A stretch of 10,420 nt of DNA from a bacterium (GCA_021807065.1 JAKAPO010000055.1:1-10420), one strand, 5' to 3'. Positions 1 through 6,092 are shown, counted from the first letter of the stretch. The notes: generated by a model not told the origin, from the letters alone. Numbers and translations are program-made.

Positions 1-1274
1 ATCTTGAGCGCACGACGCGCTCCCTCCCAGAGATACGGAGTCATAGGATAATCGAGCAACGGGGTTCCATCGTTCTGCACGCCGACTTGTCCCCCGGCGC
101 TTCCCGGATGAAAACCGTCGCGCAAGAGCGCGATGATGACCTGCGTGTACGGCATTGCCGCTGTGAGATCCGCATGGGTTTTTCCGAAGCCTGGAAGCGT
201 CGTCGCCATCAGCACCGGATGTACCGGTGGGACCTCCAGCTTGAATCCAATCGGGCCGTCGAAGGGCGTTTCGACGAAATGATCGCTGTAGATCGACTGC
301 GGCGCGCCGGCGAATGCGTCCACGGCCTCGAGCATCCTCGCAGCGCTGACGAGCGTTGGATGCAAGAACGTGCGTTTGCCTAGGAGCGCGTTGGGATCGG
401 GCGCATTACTGCGCATCAGAAGGGCCGGCGAGCCGATCGCGCCGGCGGCGGCAACGTACGCACGCGCTCGCAAACGAACCCGATACGGTCCAGGTCGTAA
501 ACCGGAACGGTCGAGCGCGCTGCATTCCAAACTGCCCACGACGCCGCCGGCGTGCGCGAGGCGCTCGGCGCGCGCGCGGTATACGAGCGTTGCGCCACGA
601 TCGAGCGCAGCGGGGATTGTGGTGACGAGCATCGACTGTTTGGCGTTGACGGGGCAACCCATGCCGCAGTACCCGAGATTGCGGCAGCCCCAGACGTTTC
701 GTGAAATGACACCCGTAGGAACACCAAGGCTCTCGGCGCCGCGTCGCAACACCGCATTGTTTTCATTGGGAGGCTCGCGCCACTGCTCGATGTGCAAGCG
801 CTGTTCCATGCGAGAAAACCACGGCGCGAGGCGGCGTGACGTGTACTCTTTCAGGCCGTAGTGCTGCTGCCAGAAGGCAAGCGTTGCCGGCGGCGTGCGA
901 AAACTCGTCGTCCAATTGACCGTCGTCGAGCCACCGACGTTACGCCCCTGCAGGATCACGATCCCTTTATCCTTGGTACGTCTGCCGGCCGACTCTTGAT
1001 AGAGTTGTGGATAGGCCTCGCGTTCGAGCATGTGAAAGTCGCGCGAACTTCGCAACGGCCCCTCCTCGATCATCGCGACGCGCAAGCCTTGCGAGGTGAG
1101 GATCTCCGCCGCGGTTCCACCGCCCGCACCCGTTCCCACGATGGCAACGTCCGCTTCAAGCTCTAGATCGCGGTCGAGTTTCGAAGCATCGACGACGTGC
1201 CAGCCGTGCGCGAGACCGCGAACGATCGGATCGACAATCACGAGGGGAGCCACGAAGTGGGGGCGTGCAGGCAC
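1..1274 (-). CDS. GMC-family FAD oxidoreductase, large (catalytic) subunit, 3' end outside window
   Basis: This is a flavin-dependent dehydrogenase of the glucose-methanol-choline family, expected to oxidise a sugar, sugar acid or alcohol. The reading frame is open on the minus strand from 1274 to the left edge, about 424 codons, so the C-terminal catalytic His region is missing. Counting from a GTG at 1272-1274, the N-terminal Rossmann motif GTGAGG lies at residues 47-52. It is followed by an acidic strand end (VAMIEEGP) and the GMC signature GGSTTVNWT at about 114-122. A cysteine cluster GCRNLGYCGMGC (Cys 197, 203 and 207) follows. No ATG exists between the in-frame TAG at 1293-1295 and the Rossmann fold, so the start must be non-ATG. 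GTG at 1272-1274, 1251-1253 and 1239-1241 are all possible, and none has a strong Shine-Dalgarno. It lies just downstream of, and in frame with, the subunit-3-like gene, and is probably co-translated with it. The family is secure; the substrate is unknown. Confidence 0.9.
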   Translation of the reverse strand, partial: MPARPHFVAPLVIVDPIVRGLAHGWHVVDASKLDRDLELEADVAIVGTGAGGGTAAEILTSQGLRVAMIEEGPLRSSRDFHMLEREAYPQLYQESAGRRTKDKGIVILQGRNVGGSTTVNWTTSFRTPPATLAFWQQHYGLKEYTSRRLAPWFSRMEQRLHIEQWREPPNENNAVLRRGAESLGVPTGVISRNVWGCRNLGYCGMGCPVNAKQSMLVTTIPAALDRGATLVYRARAERLAHAGGVVGSLECSALDRSGLRPGPYRVRLRARAYVAAAGAIGSPALLMRSNAPDPNALLGKRTFLHPTLVSAARMLEAVDAFAGAPQSIYSDHFVETPFDGPIGFKLEVPPVHPVLMATTLPGFGKTHADLTAAMPYTQVIIALLRDGFHPGSAGGQVGVQNDGTPLLDYPMTPYLWEGARRALK

Positions 1275-1292
1275 GAGGTGCCGGGGTGCTCT

Positions 1293-1823
1293 CTAACCAT
1301 GGGGGTCCCTGAAATGCGAAGCATTTTGGGGAAGTACTGGCGGGCCGGGGTAGCCGATCCGCGGCCAAGCCACATCGTTACCGTACCAGCCGGCCATCAC
1401 GAGCTGATGCAGTGCATCGTAGGCACCGCGCAACATGGTGAAGTTGCTGTAGCGCCAGCGCTCGAGAAACGCGGAGACGTCTTGCATCGTCGCGTCATTC
1501 CACGGCGGAAGCCCTGCAACGAATCGCCGTGTCGGTGCAAACGTCAGCAGTGAGAAGAGTTGCCGCACTTCACCTTGCACTTCCGGCGGCAATCCGGCAA
1601 CGGCAACGCCGAAACCGTCGACCGCCGTTGCAAGCGCGAGCGCGCGCTCGGGTTCGTTTGGTGGCAAAGCTCCCTCGAGCATGGCTGCGGCGATCTTGCC
1701 GACGACCTCGCGCTGCGCAGCATCCAGCGATATGCCGGCAGCGTGGCGCGCGCAATCGGCGAGCGTCAAGAACACGGCGCCCGCGGCACCGGTCTTCAAG
1801 AGTTCCCGGCGCGTACAATGCAT
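1293..1823 (-). CDS. Tat-exported gluconate 2-dehydrogenase subunit 3-like protein
   Basis: This 176-aa protein opens with a twin-arginine signal (TRRELLK at residues 4-10), then a hydrophobic stretch GAAGAVFLTLADC ending in Cys24. That resembles a Tat signal with a poor lipobox (Asp at -1). The mature part is helical and acidic, with segments such as DAAQREVVGKIAAAMLEG near the start and a Trp/Tyr-rich tail (WYGNDVAWPRIGYPGPP). This pattern is known from the small gamma subunit of membrane gluconate and sorbitol dehydrogenases, which helps export and mature the GMC flavoprotein by Tat hitch-hiking. The next gene downstream is such a GMC protein, which supports the assignment. The stop TAG lies 18 nt before the earliest GMC GTG. 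The start ATG at 1821-1823 is 9 nt after the stop of an MFS remnant and has only a weak purine stretch (AAGAAGA) upstream. The assignment to this small-subunit family rests on context plus general pattern and is fairly likely. Confidence 0.8.
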   Translation of the reverse strand: MHCTRRELLKTGAAGAVFLTLADCARHAAGISLDAAQREVVGKIAAAMLEGALPPNEPERALALATAVDGFGVAVAGLPPEVQGEVRQLFSLLTFAPTRRFVAGLPPWNDATMQDVSAFLERWRYSNFTMLRGAYDALHQLVMAGWYGNDVAWPRIGYPGPPVLPQNASHFRDPHG

Positions 1824-1832
1824 CGTATCTTC

Positions 1833-1990
1833 TTACGCGGCGACGGGTTCCGCGCCCTTGGTTTCGGGCAGCGCAAGAACCGCAATAGTCACCGCCAGGT
1901 AGGCGGCAACGGCGATCGTCGGCAAGCAGTCCCGTGACGATGCCGCCTACCGCCAAGGCCCGCCGCCCATAACGCGCGAAGACGCGCACG
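1833..1990 (-). pseudogene. Remnant of the C-terminal end of an MFS transporter
   Basis: On the minus strand, a frame ending in TAA at 1833-1835 encodes PTIAVAAYLAVTIAVL followed by ALPETKGAEPVAA. This is a last transmembrane helix followed by the PETKG motif that typically closes sugar-porter-type Major Facilitator proteins. Going upstream in that frame, a TAG at about 1944-1946 interrupts it. An adjacent frame instead continues with RALAVGGIVTGLL, which would join smoothly if a small frameshift lay near 1920-1945. Nothing transporter-like is seen beyond about 1990, where the divergent phzF-like gene starts. I read this as the degraded 3' tail of a permease that once headed the subunit-3/GMC operon. 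Its stop lies 9 nt before the next ATG, which is typical operon spacing. Sequencing error could explain the frameshift but not the missing N-terminal 90 percent. Confidence 0.55.
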
Positions 1991-1991
1991 C

Positions 1992-2879
1992 ATGAGCCGG
2001 GTGCTTCGCTACCGTGTGGTCGATGTCTTTACGGATATCCCGCTCGAAGGAAACCCACTTGCAGTTTTCTACGAAGGTCAGGATCTCGACGACACCGCGA
2101 TGCAGCGTATCGCGCGTGAGCTGAATCTCTCCGAGACCGTTTTCATCCTTCCACCCAGCCGGCGCGATTGCGTCGCTCGGCTTCGCATCTTCACGCCGGC
2201 GCGGGAACTGCGTTTCGCCGGGCACCCGACGATCGGAGCGGCTTACGTGATTCGCGAGCGTGGCATCGTCGCGCCCGATCGGAACGCTTTCGTTCTGGAA
2301 GAAGGCATCGGCGACGTTCCCGTGCGCCTCGAAGGAGGATATATTTGGCTGCGCACGCCGCCGATCGAACGCCTTGGCGAGTGCGATCGCGCCGCGTCGG
2401 CGCGCGTTCTCGACCTACGCGAATGGGATATCGTACCGGACTCGCCGCCGCAGGTGTACAGCGCCGGCAACCCAGCGTTGTTTATTGCCGTTACCGACCG
2501 CGACGCGGTAGACCGAGTGTGCGTAGACGCACCGGCGCTACGCGAACTCGAGGAAGAGATCGGCGAGACGATCGGACTCTTCGTCTTCGCCGTAACTCCG
2601 GAGGGCGCTTACTCGCGATTCTTCGCCCCGGAATACGGCGTCGTCGAAGATCCCGCGACGGGCAGCGCCACCGGGCCTCTCGCCGCATACATGATGGCGC
2701 ACGGACTTTGCAGCAACGCCGACGGCACGCACTTCGTGAGCGAACAGGGAACGAAGATCGGACGCCGCAGCCTTCTGCACGTACGGATTCGCGGTGAGGG
2801 CGGCCGGGACGGAATCGAAGTCGGCGGCTCCGTTACGCCGGTGATCGAGGCGACCCTCACGGTACCGATGAAGGCGTAA
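1992..2879 (+). CDS. PhzF-family isomerase (phenazine biosynthesis-like protein)
   Basis: This complete 295-aa protein has the normal length for the PhzF/YddE diaminopimelate-epimerase-like fold. It shows the family hallmarks in order: VDVFTDIPLEGNPLAV (10-25); NLSET with the putative acid/base Glu48; RIFTPARELRFAGHPTIGAA (65-84) with the GHP turn; SAGNPALFIAV (157-167); and EDPATGSATGPLAAY (219-233) with Asp220; then QGTKIGRRSLLHVRI near the C terminus. In Pseudomonas, PhzF isomerises a dihydro-hydroxyanthranilate. Most other members, and this one with no phenazine genes nearby, have unknown substrates and probably act in the cytosol. The ATG at 1992 matches the usual N terminus (a few residues before R/Y-x-VDVFT), but only a weak GAAGA lies upstream. 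It is divergent from the MFS remnant and convergent with the small secreted gene downstream, so it seems monocistronic. Confidence 0.95.
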   Translation: MSRVLRYRVVDVFTDIPLEGNPLAVFYEGQDLDDTAMQRIARELNLSETVFILPPSRRDCVARLRIFTPARELRFAGHPTIGAAYVIRERGIVAPDRNAFVLEEGIGDVPVRLEGGYIWLRTPPIERLGECDRAASARVLDLREWDIVPDSPPQVYSAGNPALFIAVTDRDAVDRVCVDAPALRELEEEIGETIGLFVFAVTPEGAYSRFFAPEYGVVEDPATGSATGPLAAYMMAHGLCSNADGTHFVSEQGTKIGRRSLLHVRIRGEGGRDGIEVGGSVTPVIEATLTVPMKA

Positions 2880-2920
2880 CCGCCCGTCGAGGCGGCGCCG
2901 GGGGTTTTCCCGTAGCCGGC
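2880..2920. terminator. Structured convergent gap, possible bidirectional terminator
   Basis: The 40-bp gap between two convergent genes holds two possible stems. CCGCC/GGCGG at 2880-2884 and 2891-2895 has a 6-nt loop. A larger one pairs GCCGGGGG (2897-2904) with CCC (2909-2911) and CCGGC (2916-2920), with a TTTT loop and a 4-nt bulge. Neither stem is followed by a real U-tract on either strand, so classic intrinsic termination is not assured. The location makes a terminator role plausible. Confidence 0.3.
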
Positions 2921-3291
2921 TAGTAGCCGCTCGCGCGCTGGAAGTCGCGTTTCAAGCGCTCGAGCATTCGCGGAAGCCAGGGATCGTGCGGATACTTGTG
3001 CTGCCAATCGAGGACGGCATCCCGGAGATCCTCTAGCTCGCTCATCCTGCCGTAGATCTGGTCATCGGTGAGCCGAGCGAGGTCGCGGAGCCGGTTACGA
3101 ATCTCTAGAATGCTCTCTCTCTGGTGCCCGAAATACTCGTCGGCGGGTGCCATGACGGCGTTCAGAGTCATCGTCGTGGGGACGCGCCCGTGGTTGTAGC
3201 CGGCGTTACCTGGCTGATGGCGTGAGGCGGCGTAGCCGAAGAGCGGAACGCCGGCGCCAAGAACGACCGCCGCGAGTGCGAAGATGCGCAT
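2920..3291 (-). CDS. Small secreted helical protein of unknown function
   Basis: I do not recognise this 123-aa protein. From the ATG at 3289-3291 it starts MRIFALAAVVLGAGVPLFGYAAS, a textbook Sec signal peptide with probable cleavage near residue 22, so export is likely. A short Gly/His/Asn-rich linker follows. Then comes a charged, probably all-helical segment (EYFGHQRESILEIRNRLRDL through ERLKRDFQRASGY) containing a Trp/His/Pro-rich turn, WQHKYPHDPWLP. The start was chosen because GGGAGG sits 6 nt upstream; the frame extends 15 codons further, but those residues do not look like a signal. It is transcribed divergently from typA and shares a roughly 200-bp intergenic region with it. It is convergent with the PhzF-family gene, so it is probably a single-gene unit. 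A role in the envelope is only inferred from the signal peptide. Confidence 0.8.
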   Translation of the reverse strand: MRIFALAAVVLGAGVPLFGYAASRHQPGNAGYNHGRVPTTMTLNAVMAPADEYFGHQRESILEIRNRLRDLARLTDDQIYGRMSELEDLRDAVLDWQHKYPHDPWLPRMLERLKRDFQRASGY

Positions 3292-3297
3292 TGGTGA

Positions 3298-3303
3298 CCT
3301 CCC
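3298..3303 (-). promoter_or_regulatory. Shine-Dalgarno GGGAGG for the small secreted protein
   Basis: GGGAGG on the minus strand lies 6 nt from the ATG at 3289-3291. It is a strong site and decides the start against the longer in-frame alternative. Confidence 0.8.
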
Positions 3304-3359
3304 TGTCTCGATCGCCTCGCGGCAATCGTCTCCCAATCATCGGCAGCCCGGGGTTAATG

Positions 3360-3388
3360 TTTACAATTCGTTGACACTCGCCTACACT
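3360..3388 (+). promoter_or_regulatory. Candidate sigma-70-type promoter for typA
   Basis: TTTACA at 3360-3365 and TACACT at 3383-3388 are separated by 17 nt. Five of six bases match the -35 consensus TTGACA, and TACACT is an acceptable -10. Transcription would start near 3395-3397, which is about where an ATG (3397-3399) begins a 30-codon ORF. It is the best promoter I can see in the gap upstream of typA. A nearby TTGACA at 3371-3376 has no -10 at a suitable distance. Confidence 0.5.
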
Positions 3389-3396
3389 ACGTCCGA

Positions 3397-3489
3397 ATGA
3401 CCACACGCTCGTCAGCTCGTCGCGCAAACCGCGCAACGACGCGGCCTTTGCAAACGCAAAGGCTGCGCGCGGCGTTCAGGGATGCGTGA
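3397..3489 (+). CDS. Possible leaderless 30-aa leader peptide upstream of typA
   Basis: This short frame encodes a basic peptide, beginning MTTRSSARRANR and ending FRDA, with eight arginines in 30 residues. It has no Shine-Dalgarno. Its ATG lies 8 nt after a TACACT -10 element, which is the geometry of a leaderless transcript. Its TGA (3487-3489) overlaps a GTG (3486-3488) in frame with typA as GTGA, a common translational-coupling arrangement. Against it: a 30-codon open frame arises easily by chance in GC-rich DNA, and typA may really start at the ATG at 3516. It resembles no peptide family I know. Confidence 0.25.
   Translation: MTTRSSARRANRATTRPLQTQRLRAAFRDA
3440..3467 (+). promoter_or_regulatory. 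12-bp hairpin in the typA mRNA leader
   Basis: GCCTTTGC (3444-3451), loop AAAC (3452-3455) and GCAAAGGC (3456-3463) form a perfect 8-bp stem. The outer bases 3440-3443 pair with 3464-3467, adding four pairs including one G-U. No U-tract follows, so it is unlikely to be a plain terminator. The 9-mer CCTTTGCAA from its left arm recurs at 3502-3510, close to the typA start, with a near copy CCTTTACAA at 3491-3499. Confidence 0.5.
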
Positions 3490-3515
3490 CCCTTTACAAA
3501 ACCTTTGCAATAACG

Positions 3516-5342
3516 ATGAGAACCCGGCCGGATATCCGTAACGTAGCGATCGTCGCCCACGTCGATCACGGAAAGACGACACTGGTCGACGCGATGCTAA
3601 AGCAGAGCGGCGTCTTTCGAGAAGGGCAGGTCGTCGAAGCGCAAATCCTCGATTCGAATCCGTTGGAGCGCGAGCGCGGCATCACGATCCTCGCGAAGAA
3701 TACTGCGGTCGTGCACCGCGGCGTGAAATTCAATATCGTCGACACGCCCGGTCACAGCGATTTCGGCGGCGAGGTCGAGCGTTCGCTGCAAATGGTGCAA
3801 GGCATACTACTGCTCGTCGACGCCGCCGAGGGCGTCATGCCGCAGACACGGTTCGTACTACGCAAGGCGCTGGAGCTCGACCTTCGGGCCATCGTCGTCG
3901 TCAACAAAATCGATCGCAAAGACGCTCGCCCGCGCCAAGTGGTCAACGAGACCTTCGATCTCTTCATCGAACTCGGCGCCGGTGACGAGCAAGCCGATTT
4001 CCCCGTGATCTATACGAATGCGAAAGCCGGGATAGCGAAGCGGGCGCTGGATGACCCGAGCATCGACCTAGAACCGCTGTTCGCAGCGATACTCGAGCGC
4101 GTTCCCGAAGCGCCGGCCGAGGACGGTCCCTTCCAGTTGCTGATCTCGGCAATCGATCATAATCCCTACGTCGGACGGATCGGCATCGGAAGAATCTTCC
4201 GCGGAACGTCACGCGTCAACATGCCGATCGCCAAGGTTTCTCGAGATCGGAGCGTTACCTCAGGGTTGCGGTTGACGAAGCTGCTGACGTTCGCCGGGCT
4301 GGAACGGCTCGAAACCGAGGAGGCGTCGGCCGGAGATATCGTTTGCGTTTCGGGCATCGAGGATCTCAACATCGGCGACACGATCGCCGACGCAGAGGTT
4401 CCCGAAGGATTGCACGCCATTGCAGTAGACGAACCGACCGTCTCGATGTTCTTCAGCGTCAATGTCTCGCCATTTGCGGGACGCGAAGGCCGATTCTTAA
4501 CGTCGCGCCAGATTCGTGAACGCCTGATGCGCGAACTCGAATCAAATGTCGCGCTGCGCGTCGCCGAGACCGACTCGCCCGACACGTTCGAAGTGCGCGG
4601 CCGGGGGGAGCTTCATCTCTCAATCCTCATCGAGACGATGCGCCGCGAAGGCTATGAGCTCGCGGTCTCGAAACCGCGCGTCATCGTCACCGAACGCAAC
4701 GGGAAGCGGTGGGAACCGGTCGAGTACGTCGTCGTCGACGTGCGCGAGGAGTACACCGGCGCGGTGATCGAGGCGCTCGGACGCCGCAAAGCGACGATGT
4801 CGAACCTCGTCACGCTCGCCGATTCTCGACGACTCGAGTACACGATGCCGACGCGCGCGATCTTCGGTCTTCGCGGCGAACTGCTGACGCTCACGCGCGG
4901 AACCGCCACGCTGTCGCATACTTATTACGATCACCGTGAATGGCAGGGCGAGCTGCCCACGCGTTCCGTCGGGGCTTTGGTTGCAAGCGATACCGGCCGC
5001 ACCACCGGGTACGCGCTCATGGGCGTCGAGCAACGCGGCCGATTCTTCGTCGGTCCCGGCGTCGACGTCTACGAAGGCATGATCGTCGGTCAGGCAAACG
5101 ATCAGTACGACGTTGCGCTCAACGTGGTGCGCGAAAAGAAGCTCACGAACATGCGCGCCGCGGGTTCCGATGAGAACGTCAAGCTCGCGCCGCCGGAAGA
5201 GCTGTCGCTCGAGCGTGCGATCGAATTCATCGAGGACGACGAGCTTGTCGAAGTGACGCCGAAATCACTTCGCGTGCGCAAGCGGATACTAAGGGAAAGC
5301 GATCGCCTCAAAGCGAGGCGGAGAGAACTCTCTACTACTTGA
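3516..5342 (+). CDS. typA: Translational GTPase TypA/BipA
   Basis: This ribosome-associated GTPase of the EF-G/LepA superfamily is known to help ribosome assembly and stress or low-temperature adaptation. From the ATG at 3516 it is 608 aa, the usual TypA length. GTPase motifs are intact: G1 AHVDHGKTT (14-22), G2 RGIT (54-57), G3 DTPGH (76-80) and G4 NKID (130-133). Beta-barrel and EF-G-like domains III and V follow, including the GRGELHLSILIETMRREGYEL segment. The TypA-specific C-terminal domain holds NMRAAGSDENVKLAPPEELSLE and DDELVEVTPKSLRVRKRIL, both hallmark blocks. The start is uncertain. A GTG at 3486 would add ten residues and is preceded by AGGGA at only 3 nt. The ATG at 3516 has no Shine-Dalgarno but gives the family-typical N terminus. 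It is preceded by a candidate promoter and a structured leader. Its last 8 bp overlap the convergent secreted-protein gene. Confidence 0.97.
   Translation: MRTRPDIRNVAIVAHVDHGKTTLVDAMLKQSGVFREGQVVEAQILDSNPLERERGITILAKNTAVVHRGVKFNIVDTPGHSDFGGEVERSLQMVQGILLLVDAAEGVMPQTRFVLRKALELDLRAIVVVNKIDRKDARPRQVVNETFDLFIELGAGDEQADFPVIYTNAKAGIAKRALDDPSIDLEPLFAAILERVPEAPAEDGPFQLLISAIDHNPYVGRIGIGRIFRGTSRVNMPIAKVSRDRSVTSGLRLTKLLTFAGLERLETEEASAGDIVCVSGIEDLNIGDTIADAEVPEGLHAIAVDEPTVSMFFSVNVSPFAGREGRFLTSRQIRERLMRELESNVALRVAETDSPDTFEVRGRGELHLSILIETMRREGYELAVSKPRVIVTERNGKRWEPVEYVVVDVREEYTGAVIEALGRRKATMSNLVTLADSRRLEYTMPTRAIFGLRGELLTLTRGTATLSHTYYDHREWQGELPTRSVGALVASDTGRTTGYALMGVEQRGRFFVGPGVDVYEGMIVGQANDQYDVALNVVREKKLTNMRAAGSDENVKLAPPEELSLERAIEFIEDDELVEVTPKSLRVRKRILRESDRLKARRRELSTT
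5303..5332. terminator. Hairpins at the convergent typA end, possible terminator
   Basis: CGCCTC (5304-5309) pairs with GAGGCG (5315-5320) around a 5-nt loop, inside the last codons of typA. A smaller GAG/CTC stem at 5321-5332 follows. Read on the minus strand, the main hairpin lies just after the stop of the 5335-5895 gene and is followed by a mildly T-rich stretch (ATCGCTTTCCC). It could terminate that gene. The U-tract is poor, so this is tentative. Confidence 0.3.
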
Positions 5343-5895
5343 CGACGGGATTGAGCAGGCGATAGACCCTCGGATAGCCGGAATCGTTCTGCATACCCGG
5401 ATCGCTCAGGATGAGTTTGGTGAGCGGATTGTTCCGCGTCGGCTGCGGAACGTTCGCGATGATGAAATACGTGGTTACTCCCTGGCCCGGATAGAACGTC
5501 GTGTTGTACAGCAGTTGCTTGTAGGCCGTCGACCACGGCACTCCGTCGCCGTCGTCCGCTTGAGTCCCATCCTTGTAGAAGGCCGTGATCTTCAGATACT
5601 GTGCCGGCTGCGGATTTCTCGACGTATTCTTCTGCGGAACGCTAAACAACAGATACCCGTTCGGAGCCGTAGGAGCTTGCATCTGTGGCAGATTCGAGAT
5701 CCTTGTGGCGAGCGGATCGGTGGAAGGTATCCACCTGATCGATGCAATGCGCAGATTGTCATCCAGGATATGAAACTGCTGATTCATGTGGACGACGTCG
5801 CCTCGTACCTGACCGCGCGTCGGGACGCTCGGTGCGGCAAGTGCGAATGACCAGCTGGCTAGGAAAGCGGTGGCGCCAAGCAAGATACGAGTCAC
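5335..5895 (-). CDS. Secreted protein of unknown function
   Basis: I do not recognise this 186-aa protein. It begins with a Sec signal peptide (MTRILLGATAFLASWSFALA, probable cleavage ALA/AP near residue 21). The mature part looks rich in beta strands and in Asn, Gln, Pro and Thr: FHILDDNLRIASIRWIP, NGYLLFSVPQKNTS, QYLKITAFYKDGTQADDGDG, TTYFIIANVPQ and a C-terminal YPRVYRLLNPVVK. This suggests a single beta-sandwich domain with an Asp-rich loop (DDGDG, about residue 114) that could bind a metal, but that is inference. The GTG start at 5893-5895 is supported by AGAGGAAG 4 nt upstream. It is convergent with typA, overlapping its end by 8 bp, and stands apart from the clpB operon upstream by about 200 bp. 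Confidence 0.8.
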   Translation of the reverse strand: MTRILLGATAFLASWSFALAAPSVPTRGQVRGDVVHMNQQFHILDDNLRIASIRWIPSTDPLATRISNLPQMQAPTAPNGYLLFSVPQKNTSRNPQPAQYLKITAFYKDGTQADDGDGVPWSTAYKQLLYNTTFYPGQGVTTYFIIANVPQPTRNNPLTKLILSDPGMQNDSGYPRVYRLLNPVVK

Positions 5896-5899
5896 GAAT

Positions 5900-5907
5900 C
5901 TTCCTCT
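5900..5907 (-). promoter_or_regulatory. Shine-Dalgarno AGAGGAAG for the secreted protein
   Basis: AGAGGAAG on the minus strand lies 4 nt upstream of the GTG at 5893-5895. It is a strong purine site that supports a GTG start exactly where the signal peptide begins. Confidence 0.7.
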
Positions 5908-6043
5908 ATCAGTGGATCAGCGGCGAAAATGCGTTTGACCAATACTCTTCAGACGGGCCGACAATTCGGCGGACAGCGGTTCCCCTCCCTCCAGCCGGCC
6001 ATCCCGTGACCGCGAGGCTCGGTGCCGGGGTTCCAGGAGGACC

Positions 6044-6087
6044 GCTGCGGTTTTCCGCAGCCTGCTAAGGCGCCCGCAGCGGCCTTA
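6044..6087. terminator. Two hairpins downstream of the clpB operon, possible terminator
   Basis: Just past the stop of the 220-aa gene on the minus strand are two inverted repeats. GCCTTA (6082-6087) and TAAGGC (6066-6071) have a 10-nt loop. GCTGCGG (6044-6050) and CCGCAGC (6055-6061) form a perfect 7-bp stem with a 4-nt loop. Neither has a clear U-tract. Position at the end of the operon is the main argument for a termination role. The rest of 5908-6043 shows nothing I can name. Confidence 0.35.
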
Positions 6088-6092
6088 AGATC

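Noticed and set aside
1..1166. Several plus-strand frames of 60-160 codons at the left end.
   Set aside because: The minus-strand GMC oxidoreductase explains the whole stretch with clear FAD motifs; the plus frames show only Arg-rich shadow composition.
2168..2797. A 209-codon Arg-rich open frame inside the PhzF-family gene in another frame.
   Set aside because: It is a typical shadow frame in GC-rich DNA: extreme Arg content and no motif, fully covered by a clear PhzF protein.
3371..3376. A perfect TTGACA -35 box upstream of typA.
   Set aside because: No recognisable -10 occurs 16-18 nt downstream. The overlapping TTTACA-N17-TACACT pair is a better promoter.
3482..3541. A second small ORF of 19 codons (ATG at 3482, TAA at 3539-3541) overlapping the typA start.
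   Set aside because: It has no Shine-Dalgarno at a proper distance, its composition is unremarkable, and short frames of this size are expected by chance.
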